A stretch of DNA of 64,000 nucleotides from Omphalotus guepiniiformis (GCA_028554645.1 JAQOOI010000075.1:558001-622000), one strand, 5' to 3'. Positions 12,514-25,433 are shown, numbered from the stretch's first letter. The notes: generated from the letters alone by a model not told the origin. Numbers and translations are program-made.

Positions 12514-14268
12514 CTATCTAGGATCAACGAAATCCAGGACCGAATCCAGTACAACTTTTGGTGGCATTAGTAGCCGTAGTTCCGTCACAGTGTCGTCAGC
12601 TGCACCCCCCTCGCTGGAAGAGGTGCTAGTATGGGATGTCATTTTTCTTCTAGTCTTGCATCGCAACCCTAATTCAGTCGTGGTCACTATGGATCCTCTC
12701 GATGACCCATAGTCACCGAAAGCATCCAGCATTCTACGTGGCTCGAAACTATCACCATGCTCTATGGCGATGATCTCGAAACTGGTAGACATGATTTCCT
12801 CCTTTATCACTTGTGCTAACTTGCATGTAGTCTTCGTGATCCTCCGCACTTGGTCACCAAATCGTGCACGAATACCATCTCGTGATGATAGTGCACCCTT
12901 TCCAGTATCCTGACACCCTGCAACCAGAAGGATATCAGCTGACCACCGGTACATGGTTTCAGCCAATTCATTGGCTGAGTAGCCGCTCAAATAAGGGTAC
13001 ATCGTGTGTATGTGACGGTGAGCTAAAGCTCTCCATCTGGAGGATGTAGGCTGTGGTTCTGACATGGCAATATCATTTCAGTTTGCGTGTTATTCCCTCG
13101 CATGAACTCACTCACCTGCGACATACATGTGAGTGTATATCTGGGTCAGGATCGAATCTGCCTTTGTTGGGAACCCCATGCAAAAGACGGATAGAGCGCG
13201 GGCTACACAGGTTGAAATACAACCTTGCAGCGCCAACTGCACAAGGATAGGATCCTGAGAGTGGTCTCTCCCTGATAATATTCTTACGAGATTCGCCCCT
13301 AACCTCGATCCCGTATCCTGAGTGGCTTGGAGCACCTGTTTCGACACAGTTGTGCTCTTGCCGAAAGTGCAGAGCTCTGTCGTCGCTGCTGAGAACTGAA
13401 GTATTTCCGAGTTGAGATCATGGATAGCCTGCAGGACCTGTGCACCGGACCAGGAGTCGGTACGGGTCATAAAAACCTCTGCACTCCTTACAAGAGCTCT
13501 AGTTTCATCTGTGTGGGATCCCGGGTGCATATCTCCGTCAAGCTGATTTCGTCCTAGCCTGCCGCCTTCCTCTGCTAGACTTTCATCCTGTCTAGCCCTC
13601 AACCTTTCTAACTCCTCGTCTCTCGCCTTCAGTAGCTCTTTAGTCTCGAAGAGTGTCTTCTCGAGCGCTTTACACTTTTCTTGTAATTTTGAAACCTCCA
13701 CCTGCGTACGCGCAAGCTCTTTTCTTGTTTCATCAAAGGTATCCCTACGCATGAATGGATGTATCAAGCCCAATGTAGTGGACTGACAAGTGCATGCACC
13801 TTGCCGACGGTCCGCTTCGTCCAATTGTTCGCGCAAGGACGCGCACTCTCTGGTCAGTCTAGCAACGGGGTTCGGGACTGGTGTGAGAGCTCTATTATCC
13901 TCTGAGTTCGTAACTGACTGTGACGAGGAAGTGGGAGAGCGCAATGCAAAGAACTCGACTGTTGCAGTTGCGAGTTCCCTGAGATGCAGGTTAGCGACGG
14001 GTAGCATGACCGGCGCCGAATGACAACACCAAATAACAAACGGGCAGGGGAAATGCAAAGTATACGATAATCGAAATCAGTGACAACCAACAGGAGCCTG
14101 GAGGCAAGATACAGACAAACAGAAATTCCATGATTGATATCTTCACCTCACTCACCGGCCACGAGGACCGCCTCGTTGCAAATGCGTTCTTCTCGGCAAT
14201 TCTAGGGGGCGTGGAATGCACATGCCCTGGACGTCGTGCAGGGCCAGTTTTATTCTGTCCATATCCAT
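12514..14268 (-). CDS. Uncharacterised coiled-coil protein, basidiomycete type
   Basis: Three exons join cleanly. The first starts at 14266-14268 and gives [16 protein letters not shown] and onward. It splices at CG/GTGAGTGAGG to an exon starting [16 protein letters not shown], and a last exon begins [16 protein letters not shown]. The middle has a strong coiled coil ([20 protein letters not shown]) followed by a helical region ([40 protein letters not shown]). The sequence has the look of a large agaricomycete family of unknown function, with predicted helical bundles after a coiled coil. That resemblance is from memory and not proven here. No catalytic motif, signal or membrane span. The 5' start was chosen because only that ATG keeps frame through the first splice. 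Confidence 0.72.
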
Positions 14269-14441
14269 CTTGGTTCATCCTCGTGGAGTTCTGCTATTCT
14301 GCTCTCTCGAAAGCTGAAGCCCTAATCCCTACATGTCCCGAGCCATCTTCGGCGCAGCAGTGACGAACAACCTATAACTTCCTATCTCCTCATCTCTTTC
14401 ACCGTTCTCACTATCGGTGCATCTCATCTGGTTTTCCCAGT

Positions 14442-17400
14442 ATGAAGCACTCTACGGACACGCGAAAACCTTACACAGGAACTACTCGATCTCTCGTCGT
14501 GGCTTTGGATGTCGGAACAACGTTTAGCGGCGTGAATATCTTTTTTTAAATGCTTTACTTTGGTCACTCATTCACGAACGTTCCTTTACTAAGGTTTCCT
14601 ACGCGATCTTGGAACCAGGAGAAATACCAAAGATTCATGGCGTCACCCGGTTCGCGTTCAGACCATAGTATGACGCGTCCTTTCGATGTTCATTTTTTAT
14701 TGCAGATTCCCAGGTCAAGAGCACATCGCAGGCAATTCCAAGATACCTACAATAATGTATTACGATCATGCAGGAAGGTTGATGGCTGCAGGGGCTGAAG
14801 CAGACACTTCCTCCGTTCTGTCACAGGCTGAGGATGAAGGATGGATCAAAGTCGAACTGTACGAGCACTGAATTTTTTTCACCTGCTAGTACTGAGGACA
14901 CCTAGTTTCAAGCTGCGGTTAAGACCAAGAACAATGAAGCTAAACATGAACGGAATGAAGTTGGGGCCTCTTCCGTATCAAAAGACCGCCGTACATGTAT
15001 TCGGCGACTTTCTTGGCTACTTGTTTCGCTGTACCCGTAACTTCATCAGGGATACCCACGCAAATGGCTCTTCACTTTGGAAGTCAGTTGAGCATGACAT
15101 TCAGTTTGTTCTCTCGCATCCAAATGGATGGGAGGGCATTCAGCAAACCAAGATGAGAAGAAGCGCCGTGTATGGCGGACTAATACCCGACACGAATGAA
15201 GGAAAGGCTAGGATCCGATTTGTGACGGAAGGAGAAGCTAGTCTGCACGCTTGTGTATTGAATGGTCTAGCAGCGGACGTACTTTCAGTGAGTGTAACTT
15301 TGTCATATCGGGATTTTAGTGCTGATGGATTACCAGGGACCTTCGAAATCTGGTTTCTTGGTCGCTGATGCAGGAGGCGGGACTCTGGATATAAGTTCAT
15401 ATACTATTCTAGCGCAGCATCCGCTAGTAATCGAGGAAATTGCGCCACCTGATTGTTCGTCACTTGGCTTTCTTCCCTGTTCCTGCCTTGCTGAAGCAGC
15501 TTACTGGTTCAGGTATATTTGCGGGATCTGTTTTTGTTAGTAGGAGGGCTAGAGAGCTATTCCAGGGTATGCTCTGAGCCTTATTACCTTGACTTCTCAT
15601 CGTCTGACGGGTCTCTCCTCAGAAAAGCTCAAGAATTCGAGATACGGTACACCGGATGCTGTTGAGCATATCACTAAGCGTTTTGATGAAACGACGAAAC
15701 GGCTATTCCGCGACAAAAATCAGCCCCAATTCATACCTTTTGGCTCACCCCTCGATAAGGACCCCTCTGTAGGTATTCGAAGTGGCCAATTGAAACTATC
15801 TGGGTGTGTAACATTCTTGCTATCACCCGTCCTGGTTTTCCTAATACTCGAGCTTAGAGCGGAAGTAGCTGATTTGTTCGAGCCTTCGATCCAAGGTATA
15901 CAAATCATTAGAATTCTGCAATTCACGCTAATTTCTCCAAGCCGCCGTGATTGCTATCAAAGCTCAGATTGACGCGTCTCATGGAATGATAAAGGTCATT
16001 CTAACTGAATATAGGAAGATGACGCTGTTCTGAATATTCAACACAGTCTGTGTTTCTTGTAGGTGGATATGCTGCGAGTGCGTGGCTGTTTAGTCAGTTA
16101 CAAGAGCGACTTGCTGCATTCAGAGTCTTGGTCAGTAGGCCAGACACGCAGACGTAAGAATAAAATTTAGCAGCCATGAAATTCAAGCTCATCTTAGTAT
16201 AGGTCCAAAGCGGTTGCCGACGGTGCGATTGGTTTCTACTGCGATCACCACGTCTCTGCTCGCATGTCCAAATTCATGTACGGTGTCGAATACCTCCGAC
16301 AATATAATGCCGATGATCCCGAACATGTCCAGCGCAGAGATAGACTCTGCGAGCTTCCCTCTGGACCAAAACTTCTTCCGGATGCTTTCGATTGTATCTT
16401 GGCAAGAGTAAGTGTACAATTCATCCCCCGATGTTTAAACCTTTCCTGAAAGAGAACATTAGGGTGTCAAAGTCAAAGAGTCAACAGTATTCACCAGGAA
16501 GTACTGCACAGAGCTGACTAGTCTATCATTGCTATCAGTATTCGAAGTAGAGATTTGGTGCTATAGAGGTGGTAATACCATACCCATGTGGATCAATCGA
16601 CAAGCAGGTAAGAGACTCGACCTTCAAAGACATTCCCTTACTCATATTTCAATTTCAGAGAACTTTTCCACCCTCTGCCTTGTTCGTGCAGATCTTTCTC
16701 CCTTGAGCGGAAGTGCAGAGCCCAAGACAGGCAAACACGGCCGAACGTACTGGAACATCGTGTTCTCCGTAGAGATACACTTTGGATTAACCGAGTTCAG
16801 AGCTCGAATCAAATGGATGGATAATGTAAGGCGTCCCCACAGTACGAAATGCGCACTCTACTGATTTGTCATCTCTATAAAAGGGTGAAACGAAATAGTA
16901 AGCTCTTCCGTACCTTCATATTTCATTGAACTCACGACTTTTGGTAGTGGACCGGCTTCCATCATTTACAATGAACGTGGACATCGACTAGAAGAGGATG
17001 ACGAGCCTGATGGCATACCCGAAGACGACATGGCCACGCCTGCCCGTTCACGAGCAGGAAGCAGGATGCCAGAGTCTCGCGCCCGTTCTCGGGAATCCTT
17101 CCATACTCCAGCGATTACTGCCTCCAACAGTAGAAGGTCATCGACGTTTGGCCAATCGAATGGCCAATCGAACCATGAACGTGGTGTGGAAGTCGCTTCC
17201 AGTCGCGATTTGCCAAGAGAGAATGGCCACTCCTTATCGCGTACTCCGACAGAGAGCAGTAGGACTGGGCATGAACGGGACCCGTCTCGAGGCAGGTCAA
17301 CGTATAAGGGTAAAGAGAAGGCACAATCTCCGCCTCTTACAGACTCTGATGGAGCGAGTATGACTACTCGTAATTCATCCAGGCTAGCTGATACATTGTC

Positions 17401-19111
17401 CTCGGTTTGGGGTGCTATTGCGTCTCCGGCGAAGAGTACAAAATCAGTGGCAGAGTCTTTGCGATCCAAGGACCTAACGCCGCTGCCATCGCCGGTTACA
17501 AGGGAACTGAAGGAAATCTTCACAGGCCCAACATCTACATCATCTTCTCGTATGTCTCAGCGAAACGAACCGACAGAAATGCCTGGAGCATTCAACTCAG
17601 AGCAACGTGTGCCAGAACGCCAGCCTGCTCCCGTCATGGAAAGAACTTCAGACTTGCTCACCACGAATGCTAGAGATGTGAGGGGTCCGTCGGCTATAGC
17701 TAATGCAGATTCCTCTCATTTGCGGGTTGAGACGACATTCGCAGAAGGTCTTCCTCTCTTCTCCCACCGGTCGCCCTCTACAGTCATTTCCCCCATCGCT
17801 TTACCAGAATTTCCCGTTGCTGTTGGCAATGCGCAGACAATTGTGGAGACAGGTTTCTCTGACGAGTCGAGTTTACTAGCTCCCCCTGCAGCACCTGCTG
17901 CTGAACGTATATCGGAAAGAACAGAGAGTTTATCCAGTATCCTATCTTCTTCGAAATCGCCAAAAATCCTCTCTCCCGTTGCTGCTTCATCACCGAGAGC
18001 GTGGGGTTCCTCGAAGGTTACGTCTCCCAAGCCAGCTGGGTCCCCGATAGCAGAAGCTGCACCAGCCAGCGAATCCCCGAAGCCTTCAGCATCTACGCCG
18101 CGAGTCGCAGAAACACCCAAAGCCGGAGCATCCAAATCAGCATCCAAATCTGGAACACCCAAATCAGCAGCGACCCCGAAGCCCTCCGCCACCCCCAAAA
18201 GTGCTGCAACGCCTAAATCTAGCATAACACCTAAGAAAGGCTCAACCCCGAAATCTACCTCCATACCGTCATCCCCACCTAAAGCTGAACCCTCCCAACT
18301 ACCGCCAGCTGAACCCGAAGTGCAAGAACAGGAAAGCGCAGGGGTACCCGCTGTGTCACCGAAACCATCACCGTCACCAAGAGCTGCCACAGCAGCAAGC
18401 TCACCGAAAATTTCTACACATCCAGATGCTGCTCCCGAGACCTCGGGAGATCCTGCGCCATCATCTCAAGCAGAAATAGCTGAGACTGCAGCTGCTAGTG
18501 CAAACGAAGAATCAGTAGTCAGAACCACCGGCGAGGGAGCACCTGAAGCGAGTGCTGATACGACTAATGGAACAACAGTTGAGACAGCCGCTGAAGGAGC
18601 CGGATTGGATTCGGGGGGCGCGTTCGGCGAGACAAACGCCTGGGCCGATGGATCTAATGCAAGAACCGATGATTGGGGAGGAGGCTGGGGCAATACGCCT
18701 ACCAATGACACGAACTGGGATTCTAGTGCTCCGGCAGGTGCTGAAACAAATGGCGATACAACTGCAGAGGTACAGGGCGAGCAAGTTGTTGAGACTGCTG
18801 CTGCAGCTACGGAAGCTGAGGGAACGCCACCAGCTGAGAATACTGGTACTGGGGAAGCTGCTCTACACCCCGAGGGCACAACAGCTGAGAGTCAGACTGC
18901 TGCCGCTGGTGGCGAAGCCAATGCCGAGACGTCACCTCCTGAAGCCAATGCCGAGACGACAACTGCTGAGGCTGCTGCCGAGGGAGACAATGGGACTAGG
19001 GAAGAAGGGGAGACCAAGGAGGAAGGGGATGCGGAAGAGAAAGAGAAAGAGGCTAAGGAAACAGGTGGTAAGAGCGGGAACAAGAATAAGAAAAAGAAAA
19101 AGAAAAAATAA
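14442..19111 (+). CDS. HSPA12-like Hsp70 ATPase with a ~700-residue disordered Pro/Ala/Lys-rich tail
   Basis: The N-terminal half is an Hsp70-type actin-fold ATPase of the fungal HSPA12-like branch. It shows phosphate-1 loop VALDVGTTFSGVSYAILEPG, RFVTEGEASLH, phosphate-2 loop FLVADAGGGTLDISSYTI, and adenosine motif VFLVGGYAASAWLF. About ten introns interrupt this part. The usual domain end GETKYGPASIIYNE is reached through an intron with donor GTAAGCTC near 16900. The frame then runs without a stop or further intron into RGHRLEEDDEPDG and a low-complexity tail of about 690 residues (17030-19111). The tail is rich in Ser, Pro, Ala, Glu and Thr, has Thr-Pro-Lys repeats near 18110-18260, a Trp/Gly block near 18634-18726, and a Lys-rich end. 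Related proteins usually stop soon after the ATPase, as I recall. A separate second gene starting at 17030 is possible but would need its own promoter inside the exon. Confidence 0.8.
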
Positions 19112-19295
19112 TAGGGATTGAGTTATCATGTCTGGATACGGTGTTCAGTGTTGTTAGATGCCTATTTAGAATCATATTGTTTCCTTTTCATACAAGGGCT
19201 TAGGGAGCCTTGAGGGCATAATAACCCAACTAACATCGAGGGACTAGCTCTTTCTATAAAATAATGCTAAATATACAGTTGTGTGAGATGCGAAA

Positions 19296-19693
19296 TCAGT
19301 CGACAGTGACACCCTTTGCCCGCAGTTCGTTCTTTGCTTGAGATATTTCCTGTTTAAGTCGAGGGGTTACGAAGTATGTCAAGGAGTTTTAAGGCTGCAA
19401 CGTACTGTCAGCAGTTCGTTATATGCTTCTGGACAATCTCGGAATGTGAACAGCCCCCATCCTAATGACCATAACGAATACGATCCGAAAGAAACCAATA
19501 TCCACCACGGGATCTGCCAGAGTATCAATGTAAGAGAACAGAAAAGTGAGAAGACATGATTACTTACAACTGGTAGAACTTTCTCAATTGCCCCCTCGTC
19601 AACGAAAGGTACTGCCAATATTTGGAAAAAGGCAAGTAGATAAAGAGTCGTGAAGATTGCAGAGAATACAGCTACACGTTGAGCACGAGTCAT
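19296..19693 (-). CDS. DPM3: Dolichol-phosphate mannosyltransferase subunit 3 (DPM3)
   Basis: Small ER membrane protein that stabilises the catalytic Dpm1 subunit of dolichol-phosphate-mannose synthase, needed for N-glycans, O-mannosylation and GPI anchors. It starts MTRAQRVAVFSAIFTTLYLL, with a hydrophobic segment and a second one in PWWILVSFGSYSLWSLGWGL. The family signature TFRDCPEAYNELLTEISQAK follows, ending LRAKGVTVD. Three exons; joins are VLPV/IPWW (donor GTAAGTAATC) and ELLT/EISQ. About 95 residues, as expected for the family. A Met three codons upstream of the chosen start is possible. It faces the F-box gene across 147 nt. Confidence 0.92.
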
Positions 19694-19801
19694 CTTGGGT
19701 AGCATCCAAAAGAGTGTAATTAGCTTGCAATGAACTGGCACGAATGTTGAGCAGAGTATGTATGGATGTGACACGTCTTGGGTCTTCAGCAAATATTGTG
19801 T

Positions 19802-19807
19802 CACGTG
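19802..19807. promoter_or_regulatory. CACGTG box between DPM3 and the F-box gene
   Basis: CACGTG, 109 nt from the DPM3 ATG and 34 nt from the F-box ATG, in a divergent promoter of only 147 nt. Confidence 0.4.
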
Positions 19808-19840
19808 ATTGAATCTTTCTCTAGCGATTACTATATACTC

Positions 19841-21362
19841 ATGCGCATTCCTGAACTTCCGCTAGAGTTATGGCAATATATCACCCAGTTCATCCCAGAT
19901 CCTACTTTGCGCAGTATGCTAGCGGTCAATAGCTTCTTCTATAACCTCTCGATGGACCTCAGGTATAACAAGATTGAACTGCAGACCTTCAGCCCCAAAA
20001 CAATGAAGATTATAGCTAGACTCTTATCGTCAGTAGATTTGCTATTCATCTGAATCGCGCTCATATGTGATTAGCCATCCGGAAGCTGGAAAACGCGTAC
20101 GCAACCTCACAGTGAGCCCCGACTTCGAGTACTACGGCTCAACCACCAGGCGTCCGTCCTCTTTTCGGGATCGAGTCGCAAACGTCTTTCACTCTTTTCA
20201 CTTGAATAGAAATCCCTCACGTTCACAGGAGAAGGTTAATCAAGCTCTTACCAATGTTCTTCCCGGGTTGCCAAGCGTCACTACCTTCACCGTAAACTCA
20301 TATTCATGGAGATCACATTCTAGTCCAGAGCTGAACATGTTCTTACATTCCGCGTGGTCTTCTTTCGGCAGTCAGCTAAAGAAGTTATCGCTGAGAGGCG
20401 GTGTTACGTCTGTTCGGACGATCATAGCCTCGAGACCCGACTTGCAAATGGTCGAGGAACTGTTTATAGAATTCGGCGACGATCCTGTGCGTTATGATCT
20501 AGTTGAAGATACCGACACGCTTCTAGAGATCATAACTCCCTTCATTAACGACTTGGCCCCGAATTTGAAGGCGCTTACGATATTGTGCCAGGGAAATCTG
20601 GACATTACAGTGATCTTCTCGAGACTCGGCACTTTCCCGCTGCTCTCTGTCTTCAATTTCCAGACAAAATTTCCTAAAACGTTCAGGGGTGACCCTTCTA
20701 ATCTGAAGACGTTCCTTGAAAACAATCAGTCTGGTTTAAAAGTTCTTGTATTGAGGCTCAACCCGGTTCCTTCATTATATTTTCCCTCGGATGAAGATCA
20801 GCTCGTTGAATGGCTCCATTCGTTTTCAACTATTCGCTTCCCAACGTTACAGGAGCTGCAGATTTATCCGTCAATGCTTCCTCAAGGACTGAATGCATTG
20901 GTCTCTGGCATCCAGAAATGTAGTGCACTGACTACATTGGACGTACGAGAGCGATATCTAAAGCAAGAGGAGATCGCGCGCATTCTAGATGCACTACCTC
21001 CCAGGTTGAAGTCCCTGCGACTCAACATTCGCTGGCTGAACTCCGATTTTTTTGACATGGTGGTCAAGAGGTTGCCTGAGTTATGCTCTTTAAGCTTACA
21101 CATTGGCAATATCTCCCCGGTGAGGATACAGCACATATATTGAGAAGGTAGTCCACGCTGATCGTGACGAAAGACTTTTATCACAGACATGCAGAACAAG
21201 TTATATAGTGAATCGAAGCTATGGAACCTTGGAATTTGGCACATTGGGTGGACGGCGGATGTCGGTATCATGTATTGCATAAGTCGGTCCATTCCATCTA
21301 TTCACAGCTTTTGCAACCATGGAAATATGGACAGCAATAACTTATCCTCTTCTGCTTCGTGA
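19841..21362 (+). CDS. F-box protein
   Basis: The start MRIPELPLELWQYITQFIPD is an F-box (LPxEL..I..FIPD..L..ML.VN..FYNL), which binds Skp1 in SCF ubiquitin ligases. A short intron (donor GTCAGTAGAT, ARLL/SHPEAG) leads to a long exon with irregular leucine-rich features (LKALTILCQGNLDI, LKSLRLNIRWLNS) typical of substrate-binding regions of agaric F-box proteins. The long exon meets a stop at 21143. A donor (GTGAGGATAC) near 21120 and a downstream acceptor give a last exon ending near 21362 (NKLYSESKLWNLGIWHIGWT). I prefer the spliced end but it is not certain. The substrate is unknown; such proteins are strongly expanded in agarics. Confidence 0.8.
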
Positions 21363-21611
21363 ACATCCAGAATAGTAAACTTCATTGACGATGGCGAGGC
21401 AAATGTAAACCGTGGAGGAGATTTGTGATGCAGAGTGTTAATCCTTTAATGACGCTGCGATGCTTGATTGCGATATAGCTTTTTATTGTCTATCCTTATT
21501 CAAAGTTGTATATGAAATCCGTTGAAAAATATATGAAGCTTGAAATAGGGCAATTCTAGAGTAATATAGGGTATCTTGAGTGTAACAAACCAAAGACCAG
21601 TTCCATTGAAC

Positions 21612-22843
21612 TCAAGCAGCTGCCGCAACAACTTCCGGTACATCAATCTTCACTTCCACAGCCTGACTTACTTTCTCCGAGACAACAGCATCCGCTGTCG
21701 CGATTTCACTGCATTTATAGTCAGATTCACGAATTCCCACCGTACCTCCCAACTTTTTCCAATTCTCCATCCATTTTGCCTTTCGCGTCGTACAGAGCCC
21801 TACTAGCGAAGGCCAGTACTTCTCGTGTTGGTACTCAAAGTCCTGGCTTCCTCCCCAATGATCTTTCATTACCTGACGAAATGTATTCAGAACGGCCCAT
21901 AAATTAATCAGTGGTCGGTGATGTTTACCTGGTCTGCAGTGAATATCTCATCCTTGATAATGTCCCGGTTGAAATGAAGCTTCTGTACAGTCACCGGATC
22001 GATGAAAGGCGTGATGAGCTTGAAGAACATGTTCACGAGGAAGGGAATGTTAATGACAAGGGCCTTTCCAAGACGTTCGGGGTAATGGTCTTGCAAGATG
22101 GACAATACAGTGCGAGCAGTAGACATAGACGGATTCTTTGCTTTATCGGCAAAGTTGATCAGTAAGTCGATGGACCTTTAATCATTTATCGGGTCAGCCT
22201 CTTGTCACTGAAGACGAGAGGAACATACGCACTCTACACCTTCGTCCATGAGGTCTATACAACGTTCCAGCATCCACACTGCAAACTCGACTTGACGAGC
22301 AGCTTCCGTCGTGTTTTGACGACTAGGAATCATGTAGAAGGCTGGTCGTCCATACCGATCATAGCCAAAGACAATTTCTTTGCCAGTAACAGCCTATTTC
22401 AAAGGTGTTCATGTTTGACAGCAAAGTAATGAAACGCTACTCTACTCACTTCTGGCTCAACGTGTTCCGCAGTGACATGAGTGTAGAGCCCAAAGTCTCT
22501 CCTCCATTTAAGTGTGGTCTCTAGCCGTTTGATTGATTCATCGACTTTCCACTTTGTGGCACGTAGATATCTGACATGACACGTACATATAGTTTCAGAA
22601 GATGCTATTGAGTGTGGAAATGACGAAGGACACTGACCTTAGTTGACACTCATAAGATAACCAGAATTTCTCTTCCTCTGTTAGTTCACCGCCAGACTCT
22701 ATGCTTGGGATGGTGTATTCGGCCTTCGAGAAGTGCTCCTGGACTTTCGCCTGCATTTTCAATTGTGCCTCCGTTAGGTCTTGAAGAGGAAGATGGCTCT
22801 TCTCCTTTGGAGGAGGTAGGCACTCATATACATGGTCTGACAT
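21612..22843 (-). CDS. Sec14/CRAL-TRIO lipid-transfer protein
   Basis: It begins MSDHVYECLPPPKEKSHLPL. A CRAL-TRIO N-terminal helix region follows (ELTEEEKFWLSYECQLRYLR, TKWKVDESIKRLETTLKWRR). The lipid-binding domain then has IVFGYDRYGRPAFYMIPSRQ, SIDLLINFADKAKN, and the Sec14 signature (TVLSILQDHYPERLGKALVI) with NIPFLVNMFFKLITPFIDP. The end carries an acidic, Val/Ala-rich tail. Such proteins exchange phosphatidylinositol and other lipids between membranes. The closest type appears to be the Pdr16/Sfh-like group rather than Sec14 itself, from the long N-terminus. About six short introns; the ATG at 22841-22843 is well supported. Confidence 0.88.
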
Positions 22844-23140
22844 GCTGGCAAGTGAAGTAGAGGGAATGAATTAAAGAGAAAAGTAGAGCGGCCCAACATT
22901 TTTAGTCGGGCGCCTAAGTAATCGAAAGGTAAAGACATTCCTGAATAGGAAAAGCCGGCTAACAACTCCTAATTACCTCGCAGTTTGAAAGTCAAAGATC
23001 AGGTTAGATTCTTAGTCCTTGAAGGACGAAGGCGAATATCACTCAGTGAAAACTGTAAACATTGCTGCTTCAATTAAGTGAATGTTTATTTTGATCTACT
23101 TCGAACTAGGAGGTACACCACTCCACTCATCATGTTTGCT

Positions 23141-25373
23141 CTAATCTTCAGCTTGACCGGCGGTTATAACATCATCTGCAAGAAAGAGGGCGAATCAACG
23201 AAAGCAATGTCAGATTAATACAATCCACTTTACCAATTTTGAGAACTGCGCGCACGAGCTGGAGATAGAAAATTAGAGTCTAGTTCCAACGAAGAAAGCC
23301 TGTATTCATACCTGTGTAGCAAGCAGATACTGTTGCCGTTTCGAAATGAGAGGGTCATATACGAATTGTTTCTTCATATCTGCGGAAACAACATGAACTT
23401 TGAGGACCATCAGAAACGAAGAACCGACTACACACCGTTTTCCCCTCTACCATTGCAGTCAATCCCTAATTTAGAGTTGCCTTCGTTGATCTGCCGGCTC
23501 TTCACCTCTGTGAGTGTCTCTATCGGTGACAAACCACTATTCTCAGCCAGGGCAAGAGGTACAGCGTCAAGAGCAGAAGCGAATGCACGCATTGCATATT
23601 GTTCAATTGAGGGAATCTAGTGAAATGCGACCATATGAATAGATTACGATGTAGGCGCACAGTCCAAACACACCTCATCAGCTGCTTTCGCTACAGCAAT
23701 CGAGCAACTGATATCAGCAGCGCCTCCACCATAGACAACACGGTTGTCAACGACGAGATTGCGAACAACACAGATAGCATCGTGTAGTGCTCGTTTAGCT
23801 TCGTCTACGATCTAACCATCCAAATATCAGAGGTTGAATACCTTATTGCAGAGAAAACACACCATTTTATTGCTTCCACGAACAAATATCGTCACAGCGC
23901 GAGTATTTGCGCAATCCTCAATGACGAGCATCTTATCCCGGGTAGTACCAAAAGAAACTTCCCGAACAATACCAGCTTTACCAAGCTTGGCTGCTGTGAG
24001 GTCTTCAAATCGAGGAACTATACGACCCTGCGTGGCGATTGCAATGAGCTAATAAACCAAGGGTAAGATTAATTGAGCGGCAAGACATTAAATAGAATGA
24101 AAAAGAAGTAACCTCAATCTCAGGACCGCCAACCCACCGCACGGCTGGTAAGTCATTTTGCATGAGCAAATGATTCGCCTCATCATCAAAACCCCATTGG
24201 CAGATCACCAGATTTGCGCCAGAATCCTTCACTCTCTTAATCATGTCGGTGAATTTCTCCTTCTCGTAATCCCGCAGATTTCTGTATTCTTCCACGCTGG
24301 TAATGTCCAACTTATGCTTTGTCTTGGGTCGCGGAGGTTCAAATGGACATGTCAATATAGCAAGACGAGCGTCTTTGACGGAGTGGGGCATTTGAGGATG
24401 AGACATGTCTTTGTCGAGGAGGACACCCTTGATGAGGGTAGTGTCGGCAAGAGATCCACCGACTTTACCATCGACCTTGATCAAATCAAAAGACACGTCA
24501 CGACGCTCAAGGTCTGCAACTTGTAATACAGCGTCAACAGCTATCTGAGCGAATTGTTCATGTTCCTTTGACACACTGGAGAAAAACGCAAGAAATTAGA
24601 GAAGACCCCAGTCAGATCGACACAAATTAACCGCACAATTTTGCTGCCTAAACTCGTCATTGCAGTTTTGAGAAGATTGCCCGTGTCTGTTTTCGAGAAT
24701 TCGACACGATCTGAGATGCGATCCAGCTCTTCCACAGCGACTGCACAAGCACGGTCGAACCCATCTGCGATACGTATGGGATGAATTCCTCTATCAAGAA
24801 GCGCTTCACTTTGCTCCAATAAAGCACCCGCAAGTACTATCAAATGGTTTAATACCCACCGAAGGCTTTTAACTGGCTGTCGACGTACCAACGACTCCGG
24901 TTGTACCATCCCCAATTTCGTCATCTTGACTTTTCGATAGCTGCACAAGAAGTTTCGCGATCTGATGTTCTACCTCCATCTGACCTAGAATAGTTGCTCC
25001 ATCGTTTGTAACAGTAATTTCACCATCGGGAGAGATCAAAATTTTATCCAAGCCTGAGGAGGTGATGTTAGCTCCTTAATATATTAAACGGGACGTTGCA
25101 ACTAACCCCTTGGACCCAGTGATGTTCGGATAATGTTTGATACGGTCCTTGCTGCTAGAATATGCGACTGTACTGCATCAGACAGTGCTGCAACAGACAG
25201 ATGAATTGCAGCAAACCTTGATAGCTTCTACACCATGCGATCTTGTTTTCCTGGCTTGCTCTCGTACAATGATGAAGGGACGTCCATACTGAATATATGT
25301 TAAACATCGAAGCTATGAACTTCAGCAATAAACTCACCTCATCTGTTGCGTAGACTGCCTGAGGTTCAGCCAT
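23141..25373 (-). CDS. CCT5: T-complex chaperonin CCT epsilon subunit
   Basis: Subunit of the cytosolic TRiC/CCT ring that folds actin, tubulin and WD40 proteins, including PP2A regulatory subunits. Visible in order: [28 protein letters not shown], the ATP-binding loop region [20 protein letters not shown] with [28 protein letters not shown], the epsilon-specific [53 protein letters not shown], and late [19 protein letters not shown]. It ends [22 protein letters not shown]. The epsilon-type VYATDEYGRPF start and GGPEIELIA block separate it from other CCT subunits. Around nine introns. It is transcribed divergently from PP2A across 131 nt. Confidence 0.95.
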
Positions 25374-25405
25374 TTTGGTACGCGTCGCGGTGAGGAAGGG
25401 GAAAT

Positions 25406-25433
25406 AGTGTCACGTTGAGTCACGTAGTGTGAC
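25406..25433. promoter_or_regulatory. Clustered TCAC(GT) motifs in the CCT5/PP2A bidirectional promoter
   Basis: The stretch reads AGTGTCACGTTGAGTCACGT, then AGTGTGACT. TCACGT occurs twice, 10 nt apart, and GTGTGAC follows on the opposite sense. The whole intergenic gap is only 131 nt, so these sites probably serve both genes. Factor not identified. Confidence 0.4.

Noticed and set aside
17716..18390. 224-codon minus-strand frame
   Set aside because: Antisense shadow of the low-complexity Hsp70 tail; repeated Gly/Ala/Asp composition only mirrors the Pro/Ser repeats.
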